A stretch of DNA of 64,000 bases from Rhodeus uyekii (GCA_037043235.1 JAWRVZ010000184.1:496001-560000); one strand, 5' to 3'; shown: positions 35,652 to 46,196, numbered from the stretch's first letter. The notes: a model not told the origin generated them from the sequence alone. A program made the numbers and translations.

Positions 35652-37815
35652 ATGTTTTTGGCCGCTGTTTACATCCCCCCGCGTGCTAACTCCACGGCAG
35701 CATTCGGCAAACTCCATGACGTCATCAGCGCGTTAGAAATGGCTCATCCTGACGCTGTTTTTATTGTTGCTGGTGACTTCAACCAGTGTAGTTTGCGGAC
35801 TGTATTCCCCAAATACCACCAGCATGTTGACATTCCCACCCGTGATAAAAACACCCTTGACCACGTCTACAGCAACATACGTGGTGCATACAGGGCTGCA
35901 CCCCTCCCCCACTTCGGACACTCGGACCACATTTCTTTGTTCCTGTACCCTGCTTACAGACAAAAACTGAAACAAGCACACCCTGTCACCAAACAGATCA
36001 AACTCTGGACCCCGGAAAGTGAGATCACCCTGCAGGACTGTTTTGCGCTGACAGACTGGGATGTGTTTAAAGCTGCAGCCACTGTGGAGGACTCTGCTGT
36101 CAGCGTACAGGACTATGCTGAGTATGTGACTGGGTACATCAGCACTTGTGTTGATAACATCGTGCCCACCATACGAATCAGGAAGTTTCCCAACCAGAAG
36201 CCCTGGATAAACAGTCAGGTACGTCACATGCTGCGTGCTCGCTCTCTTGCATTTAGATCAGGCAATGAGAATGTGTACAAAGCTGCGAAGTATGGACTGA
36301 AATAAGCCATCACAGCGGCCAAGAGGCAGTACAGAGAGAAGCTGGACAGCTTCTATTCTACTGCTGATTCAGGGCGGATGTGGCAAGGCCTGCAGCACAT
36401 CACAGACTATAGGACCACCACCAACATCACCATCCATCACATCAACTCAGGTACACAAAGCTCTGAGGAAGATCAACCCCCGCAAAGCAGCAGGACCAGA
36501 CAACATTCCTGGGCGGGCCCTCAGAGCATGTGCCAATGAGCTGGTTGATGTTCTCACCTCCATCTTCAACCTCTCCCTCAGCCAGCGCATTGTACCCTCA
36601 TGTTTCAAGAACACGACCATCATCCCCCTGCCCAAGAAGAACCCACCCACCTGCCTGAATGACTACAGGCCAGTGGCACTCACTCCAATCATTATGAAGT
36701 GTTTCGAGAGAGTGGTGCTGGCCCACATTCAGAGCAGCATATCGGACACCATTGACCCCCTGCAGTACGCCTACCGGCCCAACAGGTCCACCTCGGATGC
36801 CATCGCTGCTGCAGTCCACTATTCCCTCTCTCACCAGGAAAACAAGGACTCATACCTACGGATACTCTTCATAGATTACAGCTCCGCCTTCAACACGGTC
36901 ATCCCACACAAACTCACCCACAAACTGTCCATACTTGGTTTGCACCCCACCCTCTGTGACTGGCTCCTAGATTTCCTGACTGGCAGGCCTCAGTCTGTCA
37001 GGATTGGAAATAGGACTTCAGCCAGCACCATAACGAACATTGGCACTCCACAGGGCTGTGTACTCAGCCCCATCCTCTACACCCTGTACACCTACGACTG
37101 TGTCACCTCCCACAAGGACAATATCATCCTGAAGTTCGCGGACGACACCGCAGTGATAGGACGTATCGCTGGCGGTGACGAGGCAGCTTACAGCAGGGAG
37201 GTGGCAAGTCTGGTGTCATGGTGTGAAGAAAACAACCTCACCCTCAACACAGACAAGACAAAGGAGATGATAGTGGACATGAGGAAGGAGAGGAGGACGC
37301 CTCAGCCACTGTTCATCCTGGAGCTTGAAGTGGAGAGGGTGAGCAGCTTTAAATACTTGGGTGTCCACATCAATGAGGACCTCACTTGGACACCTCACAT
37401 CACGCAGCTGGTCAAGAAGGCTCAACAGCGGCTGTATTTTCTGAGGAGGCTGAGGAAGTTTGGCATGTCGCCTGAGATCCTCAGCAACTTCTACCGCTGC
37501 ACCATTGAGAGTGTCCTGACCAGCTGCATCACTGTGTGGTACGGCAGCACTTCTGTCATGGACCGCAAATGCCAGCAGAGAGTGGTGAAGACTGCGCAGA
37601 AGATCTCCAGGACTCCACTGCCCTCTCTGCAGAGCATCTACCACCGCAGAGTCCACAGAAGAGCTGCCTCCATCATCAAAGACCCCTCCCACCCCCAACA
37701 TGGTCTGTTCACACTTCTACCCTCAGGACGGAGGTACAGAAGTGTGAAATGCAGGACTGCCAGACTGAAGAACTCTTTCTTTCCCTCTGCCATAAGACTT
37801 CTAAACAGCGGATAG
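35652..37815 (+). pseudogene. LINE endonuclease-RT protein, broken
   Basis: Endonuclease C-half (35652-36305): AAVYIPPRANS, VAGDFNQCSL, LDHVYSNI, GHSDHISLFL, NQKPWINSQVR. A TAA interrupts at about 36305, and near 36445 a deletion of uncertain size joins the linker to VHKALRKINPRKAAGPDN. RT (to 37815): RPVALTPIIMKCFER, YRPNRSTSDA, YSSAFNTVIPH, GTPQGCVLSPILY, FADDTAVIG with the catalytic Asp pair, then SFKYLGVHINEDLTW and a C-terminal LLPSGRRYRSV...FFPSAIRLLNS block. RT from 36673 is uninterrupted for 380 codons. The protein would nick target DNA and copy LINE RNA; this copy is dead. Confidence 0.9.
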
Positions 37816-38013
37816 GAGTCTACAATCACAACATTACATGAACAATTGTTTACATTCTGCACTACCTCACTTTACATTATCAGGACTGCACTACCTCACT
37901 TTACTACTTCACTTTTTTGCCCTTTTACATTTTTTATATATTTGCTCTTCTTATTATTTATATATTTATCTTATTTTTAGTTTACTTACTTGTGTGCCAT
38001 TTACTGTGGAAGG

Positions 38014-39575
38014 CATAGGCGGAGTTTGGGGGGGGCTGGGGGGGGGCACTGCCCCCCCAGACCAGAGCCAATGAATGCCTGCCTTGTGCTTTGAATTTTT
38101 TTTTGTTATTACAGAATTCATATTTTCTCGTTTTATTTGTCTTATCTTATTAGTTCTGTGTATAGAATGAGTAAGATATGGCTAATTAATTACTTACTGT
38201 ATTTATTTTTTATTACTGTAGCTTTATTCATTCTCCCGCGATTTGCGAATCTCAAAGTATCGCGGTACGTGAGTGGACGCTCTTCTCGTTCTGTTTTACA
38301 CGCTGAATAAACAAAATGGACATTCGTCGTTTTTTTTTATAAATCCACTACTAAAAGTGTCAAATCTATCAGAAGAGAAGACAGTGGACATCTACGCATC
38401 TCGGAAAAAGAGGCGGCTTCTTCTACATTAGGTAAGATATTGTAATGTCTGAAGTAGTTCTATGACAGGTCAAGGGAGGCTCTGTTTATGAACTTTAATC
38501 GTAATGAAGAACACACTGTAACAAGCGCACCTGTCTAACACACTCGCTGTTTTTTGCCGCACTTCTGAACTCCCGGTGTTAACCCTATCACTGCCGATGC
38601 AAAACAAAACAGCAACTATAAAGAGTCTGTTCCAGTGGCGTAGCCACGGGGGGGCCTGGGCCCCCTCATTTACATGTGTGGCCCCCTCAGATTTTCAATT
38701 GTTTAAAATCACGACTGTGAAAACTAAAGTGAAAACACATATCGCCGCCATACAAGACAATCGCAACGCACCCCCAAAGTCAAGAATAGCGCGCTGCATG
38801 TTGCAACACAACTAGTCTTGGCTGAGAGATTAAGGCGATGGACTAGAATTCCATTGGGGTTTCTGCACGCGGGTTCGAATCCTGCCGATTACGTTATGCT
38901 TAGGCCCCCTCATTTTAAGCTGGGCCCCCGCAAAAATACAATTCTGGCTACGCCCCTGGTCTGTTCTATTCGCTATTCTTCCCAGGGAGTATGTTTTCTT
39001 GCACTAAACAAGAGCAGCAGATATGAAGTTCAGATAACCTTCTCCTCGTCCCTTGACTTGTACGATCACACAGGCATTCCTATGTGTCACGTGATCAACC
39101 ACTAAATTCACAGGTGTTTTCACGCGATATCTGGCACTGATCCAAAAAAAAGATGAGCTAAGTGCTTGTCATTTATCACAACAATTCAGTGTTTTCAACA
39201 ACATAAGATTTATTTTAGGTTTCAACAAGTTGAGCCAAGTTTGTGACTATTTTGAATTATCTATTTTACAGCGCTTTTTGTGACTGCGGTATGTCAGGTG
39301 ACAAGCATGACGCGTTGCCATGGAAACAATAAGGCGAAAGTTCCAAAATGGGGGAAGGGGGAACCACTCAATTTGCTCTTCGCGCGCAAAATGTTTACCT
39401 CTTCCGAGGGGGGCGTGACCGAAAATAATTGAGAAGCACTGGTATAAAGTCATTGTAAATGTATTTTATATGTAGAATGAATGATATGTAAATATGATAT
39501 AAAAAAAAATCTGAGCTCGTGGTCTGCTGGCCTGGTAGGTGCCCCCCCAAGCACAAAAGTGAAACTCCGCCTATG
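38014..39575. mobile_element. Non-autonomous hAT-like element
   Basis: Terminal inverted repeats CATAGGCGGAGTTT (38014) and AAACTCCGCCTATG (to 39575) are flanked by an exact 8-bp duplication GTGGAAGG (38006-38013 and 39576-39583). Eight-base duplications are typical of hAT elements. A short frame MDIRRFFF near 38318 resembles the N-terminus of hAT-derived proteins and may be a transposase vestige, but no BED finger or catalytic domain follows. A second hAT element is nested inside. Confidence 0.8.
38633..38958. mobile_element. Small hAT MITE nested inside the hAT-like element
   Basis: Terminal inverted repeats CAGTGGCGTAGCCA (38633) and TGGCTACGCCCCTG (to 38958) differ by one base, and an exact 8-bp duplication GTCTGTTC flanks it (38625-38632, 38959-38966). 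It is 326 bp and non-coding; the 95-codon frame overlapping it is not supported. The insertion postdates its host element. Confidence 0.9.
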
Positions 39576-39663
39576 GTGGAAGGCAAAGTAAGAATCTCAT
39601 TGTACAGAGAAACATGCTTTCTGTCTGTTTATATGACAATAAACACTTTGAATCTTGAATCTT

Positions 39664-41117
39664 GAATCATAATTCCAAATTTGGAAAGGCAAAGAAAATG
39701 AGTAATGCAGTGAGATTTGACAAAAAATCTTGTAAAATGTGTTGTCTGTACTGTCACTCCCTGAATACAGATTAAATGTGATTGCGAATTGGAAAGTGAA
39801 TGTAAAAAGCAAACACACAGTCAAAAGCGATTTCAATATACTGCATATAGATCTGCAACATAATTATCTAACTATTTAATTGTTAAGAATGCAAAAACAT
39901 AGAAATATTTGTTTTCCCTCTCATTTCATATTTTTTTCCATCATTATGTCCTTTGTACACGTCATTTCCTTTCCAAAGTGGTATTCGGCTTTGGGCACAT
40001 GCCTAGTTGAGAGACACATTAAACCTTTCTGGCAGCTACACCCTCATTTACTCTACACCTCCCTTATCCCTCACCCTCACCTGACAATACAGGGCTTGCA
40101 AATTTCAGCCATGAACATGACACCAGTTGGCTAAGTCATTGCAAAAATAACTCGGATAAGTGTTGTTAGTTCTAAGAAATGTTCTAGCAGAAACCACTTA
40201 GTTTTGTTATTTAATGCAATCAATTACAACATTTCTTTTTCAGTTTGACTAAGCTTTTGGGGGGTAACACACACAGACTCACCTATCTGAGCTAGCTTAA
40301 GAGGCAAGAAAACTAAAACCTTAACTATTTCTGTGTTAGTTATCTGTAATATAAACTGAAGTACTTATTTATCAGGCATTGCTGCGTTTACTGTGTCCCA
40401 TATCACACAGGTATGAATCATCGCTCCACACTTTTCATCAACTTGGCAGTGCCATAAAGGATCTTTTGTTTTGTTTCTAATTGAACGATTGGCAGTGGTG
40501 CTATTACTTCTTATTGCACACAGGGAGAATGCTTTCACACAGTATACCGTAGAGAGTTCAGGGAAAATGGAGTGCTGGTGCTTGACCTTTCTGGTGATTC
40601 TTGTAGCATATCATCTTCCTTAAAATCCAAATCAAAGCTCAGTAACAAAACAAGTCAAATCAAGAAATAAACTGCACCACTAGGGGCAGAACAGTATAAC
40701 AAATTCAATTATTCATAAATATCTAATTTTAATAATTAAATATTAAATATCTACATTTACATTTTTTTTTTTTAAAGAACCAGTGTTGAACCAGTGTGAC
40801 ATGTAACACTTGACCCTACAGAGTGACATATTCAAGCTAACTCTCTATCCCTCAATAATAAATGGTAAATTTAACTTATTATTTAAGTGCGGTTGAATTC
40901 CTAGGGAAGCCTAGGATGTCACACCCTCACACTTAAGGGACTTTTAGTTTACCTTCCGTTACCTTTTTTGCGTGTTTCATATGTGTCAGCTACGACAATG
41001 ACAAGACAGAACATCACGGGCAGATGACGTCACAACCAGGAAAGCTTAAATGCAACCCAGAATGTTAGTTTCAATTAGTTGAAGCAAGTTGACCACTGGG
41101 ATAAAGGAAGTAAGACA
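39664..41117. other. No recognised gene
   Basis: AT-rich sequence, short frames only. Confidence 0.45.
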
Positions 41118-41249
41118 GGGGGATTCCCTTCTCAGGGAATAAGGGTTACTGTCATAACCGGAGATGCTCCCTTTCGAGGGAACTTTTAACTTTTTTAGGG
41201 TACTGTTAATGATGCTTGTGAACGATAATGCCCAAATGGTAAGCTTAAC

Positions 41250-41683
41250 TGTTACGGAACGGAGCAGGGTTGGTGTGCGATGCAGGATCGAGGAGACAGG
41301 CAAGGTGACAAGGCAAGGCAGGATATCCAACTTAAACTAGTTTAATAATAAACAAACAAAACACTTTAAATATAAACAAAACAAACTGGATTGCATAGAC
41401 TTGAACTAGGCTAAACTCAAAACAAGAATCAAGGCAAGACCAAGTAACATCCACACACGAATTCAGTAAACCATTCATTAAACAATATCAACAACCGACA
41501 AACACAAGGGAAATGCACAAGTGATATATACACAAGGAGAAACAGCAACACCTGGGAGACTAACGAGGAAGTGATTACAAGACAGGTGTAGGGAGTGAAA
41601 CAATAACCCGAGAGACAGAAGTGAAACAAAGACAAGACTGACAGGAAGTGACAGAGAAGACCCAGACAGGAACACGTGTAACA
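41250..41683 (-). repeat. 3' LTR of the non-autonomous element
   Basis: TGTTACGG...GTGTAACA ends. It looks the same as the copy at 43446-43879 throughout my reading. Confidence 0.9.
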
Positions 41684-41999
41684 TAGCGCCCCCCTTCCGG
41701 TAGGCGCGACCTCGCGCCGTCAAGGCAACAACTGCGGAGGGTGGGCGGGGGACCAGGAGGGGGACAGAACAAGACTTGACAGACAAGAAACCAGAGGGAA
41801 CCCAAAGGAGACAGAACTAGAACCAAGGAAAACCTGTGTGAAAAAGATAAACAAAAAATAAACAGACCTCAAGACAAAGGAAAATAACTCAAAACAGTCC
41901 TTAATGAAAAAATAGCAACTAAACAGTCCTGACACATGAAAAAAAAGAAAAAATACAGAGTCCCTGGAGGAGCGGGAAAGGAGCCCGGTGGGCTCAGGC

Positions 42000-42330
42000 A
42001 AGGCTGGAGGGTCAGGCGGCGCCGGGGGAATGAGCCAGGCGGGCTCGGGCAAGGCTGGAGGGTCAGGCGGCGCCGGGGGGAATGAGCCAGGCGGGCTCGG
42101 GCACGGCCGGCGGGTCAGGCGGCGCCGGCGGGGTGAGCCAGGCGGGCTCGGGCAAGGCCGGCGGGTCAGGCGGCGCCGGCGGGGTGAGCCAGGCGGGCTC
42201 GGGCAAGGCCGGCGGGTCAGGCGGCGCCGGCGGGGTGAGCCAGGCAGGCTCGGGCAAGGCCGGCGGGTCAGGCGGCGCCGGCGGGGTGAGCCAGGCAGGC
42301 TCGGGCAAGGCCGGCGGGTCAGGCGGGGCG
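42000..42330. repeat. 51-bp GC-rich tandem repeat, about 6 units
   Basis: Units of about 51 bp containing GTCAGGCGGCGCCGG and GAGCCAGGCGGGCTCGGGCA. They code for the 17-residue PEPAWL unit on the minus strand; the units at the left end drift and shift frame. Confidence 0.88.
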
Positions 42331-43526
42331 AGAGTCACTGGGGGCGCCGGCAGGGCGAGAGTCACTTGGACGGCGGCCTCCGGGCTGGTAACGGGTTCTG
42401 GGACGTCGGCGAAGGCCGGCGGCGGCTCTGGGATGTCCCAGAAGTCCAGCGGCGGGTCGGGCCACAGTTCAGGCGGCTCTGGGATGTCCCAGAAGTCCAG
42501 CGGCGGGTCGGGCCACAGTTCAGGCAGCTCTGGCGGTTCGGGCCACAGTTCAGGCAGCTCTGGCGGTTCGGGCCACAGTTCAGGCAGCTCTGGCGGTTCG
42601 GGCCACAGTTCAGGCAGCTCTGGCGGTTCGGGCCACAGTTCAGGCAGCTCTGGCGGTTCGGGCCACAGTTCAGGCAGCTCTGGCGGTTCGGGCCACAGTT
42701 CAGGCAGCTCTGGCGGTTCGGGCCACAGTTCAGGCAGCTCTGGCGGTTCGGGCCACAGTTCAGGCAGCTCTGGCGGTTCGGGCCACAGTTCAGGCAGCTC
42801 TGGCGGTTCGGGCCACAGTTCAGGCAGCTCTGGCGGTTCGGGCCACAGTTCAGGCAGCTCTGGCGGTTCGGGCCACAGTTCAGGCAGCTCTGGCGGTTCG
42901 GGCCACAGTTCAGGCAGCTCTGATTCTGGCTGGCGGAGCTCTGGATCTGGTTCTGGCTGGCGGATCTCTGGATCGGGCTCTGGCTGGCGGATCTCTGGAT
43001 CGGGCTCTGGCTGGCGGATCTCTGGATCGGGCTCTGGCTGGCGGATCTCTGGATCGGGCTCCGGCTGGCGGATCTCTGGATCGGGCTCTGGCTGGCGGAT
43101 CTCTGGATCGGGCTCTGGCTGGCGGATCGTCGACTGGAGTGCTGAGGCCGATTGTGTTGGCTGACTGGTTTGGGGCGCGGCGCTCAACTGACACACATAC
43201 AGGGCTTCTTGCCAGCTTAGACCAGTAGTGTCAGGGAGGTCTCCGAGCAGAAAGTGGTTTGCCCCAAACCAGAGCAGCATTTTCAGTGTATCATCATCTA
43301 AAGACGAAAATGTGGCAAACATACGGAATTTCGTGGCGAAGTTGTTGAAGTCCGGATTATCTTTCGCCATTCGGAGGACTTTCGTCAGAGATTCCATGTT
43401 GCCACGTGGTAGTCTTTCTGGGGTGACAAACCCGGTCGGTTGTTCTGTTACGGAACGGAGCAGGGTTGGTGTGCGATGCAGGATCGAGGAGACAGGCAAG
43501 GTGACAAGGCAAGGCAGGATATCCAA
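42063..43526 (-). CDS. Gag-like proline-rich repeat protein of the non-autonomous element
   Basis: 487 codons. The first 27 or so lie in the 5' LTR and read into the interior through S-V-T-E-Q, so the true start could be the Met at residue 44 (MESLTKV). Residues 44-112 form a compact region (FNNFATKFRMFAT, LKMLLWFGANHFLLGDLP, LSWQEALYVC) related to the 24.5-kb protein; I infer a gag-derived domain. Then follow about 7 copies of a 9-residue unit (IRQPEPDPE), about 13 of a 10-residue unit (PELPELWPEP) and about 4-5 of a 17-residue unit (PAPPDPPALPEPAWLTP). The frame stops at 42063, where a one-base change in a G run moves the remaining PEPAWL repeat into another frame. All repeat units are multiples of three, so opposite-strand frames are also open; those are shadows. 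Confidence 0.7.
   Translation of the reverse strand: MDILPCLVTLPVSSILHRTPTLLRSVTEQPTGFVTPERLPRGNMESLTKVLRMAKDNPDFNNFATKFRMFATFSSLDDDTLKMLLWFGANHFLLGDLPDTTGLSWQEALYVCQLSAAPQTSQPTQSASALQSTIRQPEPDPEIRQPEPDPEIRQPEPDPEIRQPEPDPEIRQPEPDPEIRQPEPDPEIRQPEPDPELRQPESELPELWPEPPELPELWPEPPELPELWPEPPELPELWPEPPELPELWPEPPELPELWPEPPELPELWPEPPELPELWPEPPELPELWPEPPELPELWPEPPELPELWPEPPELPELWPEPPELPELWPEPPELPELWPDPPLDFWDIPEPPELWPDPPLDFWDIPEPPPAFADVPEPVTSPEAAVQVTLALPAPPVTLAPPDPPALPEPAWLTPPAPPDPPALPEPAWLTPPAPPDPPALPEPAWLTPPAPPDPPALPEPAWLTPPAPPDPPAVPEPAWLIPPGAA
42511..42920. repeat. Perfect 30-bp tandem repeat, 13 full units
   Basis: Thirteen units that read identically, plus a 20-base partial, each 30 bp and starting GGCCACAGTTCAGGCAGCTC. 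There are no spacers. It codes for the 10-residue PELPELWPEP unit on the minus strand. Perfect identity indicates very recent expansion or homogenisation. Confidence 0.97.
42945..43130. repeat. 27-bp tandem repeat, about 7 units
   Basis: Units of GGCTGGCGGATCTCTGGATC plus seven bases, nearly identical. They code for IRQPEPDPE on the minus strand. Confidence 0.9.
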
Positions 43527-43729
43527 CTTAAACTAGTTTAATAATAAACAAACAAAACACTTTAAATATAAACAAAACAAACTGGATTGCATAGACTTGA
43601 ACTAGGCTAAACTCAAAACAAGAATCAAGGCAAGACCAAGTAACATCCACACACGAATTCAGTAAACCATTCATTAAACAATATCAACAACCGACAAACA
43701 CAAGGGAAATGCACAAGTGATATATACAC
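43435..43729 (-). promoter_or_regulatory. TATA box, predicted mRNA start and self-primer/primer-site pair
   Basis: On the minus strand GTCGGTTGTT (43695-43686) starts about 31 nt after the TATATATC box. Its reverse complement AACAACCGAC (43444-43435) lies one base inside the 5' LTR boundary at 43446. This is ten perfectly complementary bases, matching the arrangement at 24284/24500 and 51026/50810. Confidence 0.72.
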
Positions 43730-43879
43730 AAGGAGAAACAGCAACACCTGGGAGACTAACGAGGAAGTGATTACAAGACAGGTGTAGGGAGTGAAACAAT
43801 AACCCGAGAGACAGAAGTGAAACAAAGACAAGACTGACAGGAAGTGACAGAGAAGACCCAGACAGGAACACGTGTAACA
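43446..43879 (-). repeat. 5' LTR of the non-autonomous element
   Basis: 434 bp. On the minus strand GTATATATCAC (about 43729-43719) is the TATA box. The AATAAA signal is provided by TTTATTATTA-type sequence near 43540 only approximately. Confidence 0.88.
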
Positions 43880-44049
43880 TTAACAGTGTCTGTCTGTGTG
43901 AATACTGTGAGCACAAAGTATACAACTCTCTAACTGGAGGTCAAGGTTCAGCTTTTCCTGGTTCTGACCTCTGAACGGAGGAGGGCAGAAGGATTGCAAA
44001 ACAATAAGCCACAGTAGATTGGTTGGCACCTTTGGGATTGTGTGTTATG

Positions 44050-44213
44050 GTGGTGGTACTAAGGCACGTATTTTCTCACTAGATAGTGGACGCTATTGCT
44101 TTGGCTTATGCGAACCAGCTTCTCAACATCAGAGCTCACTCGATGAGGGCGATTGCTTTGTTGTGGGCCTGGTCCAGAGCTATGTCAATGCAAGATATCT
44201 GTTTTGCTGCTGA
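44050..44213 (+). pseudogene. DIRS-type tyrosine recombinase fragment
   Basis: One frame reads IVDAIALAYANQ, then IRAHSMRAIALLWAW and MSMQDICFAA. The H-x-x-R of AHSMR fits the catalytic His/Arg box of tyrosine recombinases, and the spacing to QDICFAA fits DIRS enzymes (usually ...HSTR..A.SWA......ICAAA). A TAG precedes IVDA. The catalytic Tyr region is absent, cut at the Tc1 remnant that begins about 44215. Confidence 0.65.
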
Positions 44214-44214
44214 C

Positions 44215-44840
44215 ACACACCAAAACATTCCAAAATGTTTCTCGTCAGTCCACAGAGTATTTTCCCAAAAGACTTGGGGATCACCAAATGTTTTCTGGTT
44301 TTCTGGCCATTTTTGCCCAGTTTCTTTTGTGACCTCTTACCGTTGCTGTGCCTGAAGTCGCTCCTGTGCTCTTGGGGTAATTTTGGTTGGGTGGACACTC
44401 CTGGGAAGGTTTACCACTGTTTCCTGTTTTCGCCATTTGTGGTTAATGGCTTTCACTGTGGTTGGCTGGAGTATCAAAGCTTTAGAAATGGCTTTATAAA
44501 ATTTTCCAGTCTGATAGAATGTAATTGAGATCTTTCTTATTTGTTCCTGAATTTCTTTGGATTTCAGCATGTCTAACTTTTGAAGATCTTTTGGTCTACT
44601 TCACTTTGTCAGACAGGTCCTGTTTAAGTGATTTCTTCATTTAGAACAGGTGTGATCAGGCTTTGGTGTGGCTAGAGAAATTTAACTAAGGAGCGATAAA
44701 AACACAGTTAACTTATTTTTTAACAGGGGGAAGCACTTTTCACACAGGGTTTGGTGTTTGGATTTTGTGTTCCATCAATAATACCATCTTCATTTTGTAT
44801 TTAAATTTGTTTGATGATCTAAAACATTTACGTGTAACAA
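44215..44840 (-). pseudogene. Tc1-like transposon remnant
   Basis: On the minus strand 44570-44337 encodes a Tc1 N-terminal helix-turn-helix region (KEIQEQIRKI, KAISKALILQPTTVKAI, NLPRSVHPTKITPRAQERL). It is followed by scrambled pieces (KILCGLTRNILECFG) from later in the transposase, showing a large internal deletion. The terminal-type sequence at 44600-44760 (GTGTGGCTAGAGAAATTTAA, CACTTTTCACACAGGG) is a Tc1 non-coding end. It lies directly next to the DIRS fragment and probably interrupted it. Confidence 0.65.
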
Positions 44841-45749
44841 ACATGCAAAAAAAAAGAAAAAAAAAAGAATAAAATACAATAAATAATATAATATAATAAT
44901 CAATAATAAATGAGGTTATAGTGGCATTGCACAAATGTTATTTTAATAAAATTAACAGCTCATTATGGCTTATTTTTGTACATTGTGAGGCAGTATAATA
45001 TGGAGAATTCTCTAGAAAATGATTCCACTTCTGAATTGTTTACTTTTTAGACTTTTTTTTTTTCTTTGCCTCTTTCCCTGCTACATTTCCTAGCTAATTT
45101 GCCACTGTTAAAAGTTAATGAGCTGTTCTGGTATCATCAATCATTGACGTAATTTCTTCCCTGTGTCATGGAAACACAAAGTGCTTGGTGACAATACCAG
45201 CCACTGATACAGCCACTGATTAGCAAATACAATGATTGAGATATCAAACTGTAAAGAAAGACCAGATGTTATGTATCAGTTGTGTCATAAATGATAGGTG
45301 TGGTTGGAGAAATGCATGGCAAGGCCAAAGAGAAGTTAACCTACAGTATGTCTGCAAGCAGCTGAACGCGTATGACATCAGAGGGGAAAGAGGAACTTAT
45401 CTCAACTGTATATCATGGCAACTGTCCAGGGCTTTTGGCAGGTTTTTTTTTTTTTAGCTTGTTCTGATTTTTGAACAAGTGTAGGATACATGAAAGGCAT
45501 GAAGCGCTTCCAGCTTTTACCTATGCAAAGGCCTTGCCAAACTGGAGTGATTTGTTCATTTGTGATTCAAAAACACCAGTATATACACAAAGCTTTGAAG
45601 AGCAAGCAAACTTATTGAACCACAGCTTGTCTAAGGGAAGCTTTTATTTGGGATGACATCTATACTGTGCAGTGTTGGGGTATTCCAGGACCAGAGTTGG
45701 GAACCACCGATGAAAGCAAACATGAAGCTTATATTCTCACACACACACA

Positions 45750-45812
<63 letters not shown>

Positions 45813-45920
45813 TATAGTCTCTGTGTAAACAAAAATAGGTGATAGCATCGTGCACATGTTCAATTTAAAAAGTGATTTTGCCAACTTCTGGACTATCATT
45901 TCAAAACCATTAATGTGGAA
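44841..45920. other. No gene; one mixed microsatellite
   Basis: A (CA)/(GCAC)/(GA) tract lies at 45738-45812. Other frames are under 75 codons without recognisable content. Confidence 0.5.
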
Positions 45921-46196
45921 CAGTGTTGTTCAACCTTTTTTGAGCCAAGGTAAATTTTTTTCATTGAAAAAAAAATAAATTCATGGCACACCACCAGAAA
46001 ATGAAAAATGACTCTGTAGCCTATATTAACAATATAAAGTCATTCCTATCAACATGTCTTGAACGGGAATCAAATAAACACAAAGCAAAAAGTATTTTAC
46101 TATTAATTTGTTTTCAAAAAATGTTTTTTAGACCAATGAGGTGAAATTTAATTTTCCATGGCACACTAGTGTTTCAACAATGGTTGAAAAACACTT
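45921..46196. mobile_element. hAT-type MITE
   Basis: The ends CAGTGTTGTTCAACC (45921) and GGTTGAAAAACACTT (to 46196) are inverted repeats. The flanks ATGTGGAA (45913-45920) and ATGTAGAA (46197-46204) match at seven of eight bases. It is 276 bp and non-coding. The complete chromovirus starts only 14 bp further right. Confidence 0.75.

Larger units (their letters stand above)
35652..39663 (+). mobile_element. 5'-truncated jockey-type LINE with hAT insertions in its 3' UTR
   Basis: It starts inside the endonuclease domain and ends with AATAAA (39642) and a (GAATCTT)3 tail at about 39649-39668. The 3' UTR is split by a 1562-bp hAT-like element (38014-39575). Sequence on both sides joins well once one copy of the GTGGAAGG duplication is removed. 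It is related to, but distinct from, the LINEs at 54.7-59.9 kb. Confidence 0.85.
41250..43879 (-). mobile_element. Young non-autonomous LTR element with proline-rich ORF
   Basis: Two 434-bp LTRs (41250-41683 and 43446-43879), which look identical by eye, flank a 1762-bp interior. An exact 5-bp duplication TTAAC lies on both sides (41245-41249, 43880-43884). The interior has one long minus-strand frame and a purine-rich tract GGAAGGGGGG before the 3' LTR. No protease, RT, RNase H or integrase is present, so it must depend on enzymes from another element. Matching LTRs mean a recent insertion. Confidence 0.9.
41118..44214 (+). mobile_element. DIRS-like retroelement fragment, split by an LTR element
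   Basis: The left part (41118-41249) has the CTTCTCAGGGAATAAGGGTT and CTTTCGAGGGAACTTTT words of fish DIRS ends. The right part (43880-44214) continues after the inserted LTR element (41250-43879) with GGAGGAGGGCAGAAGGATTG and a tyrosine-recombinase segment. The two halves join at the TTAAC duplicated by the insertion. RT and most of the recombinase are missing. Confidence 0.6.

Noticed and set aside
42511..42920. CRISPR-like array of 30-bp repeats
   Set aside because: The units are directly adjacent with no spacers, and the context is a eukaryotic retroelement.
41988..43164. Plus-strand frames of 311 and 360 codons rich in Gly, Ser and Arg
   Set aside because: They run opposite to the minus-strand proline-rich frame. 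All repeat units are multiples of three, so every frame without a stop stays open; the minus frame has a related protein at 24.5 kb, these do not.
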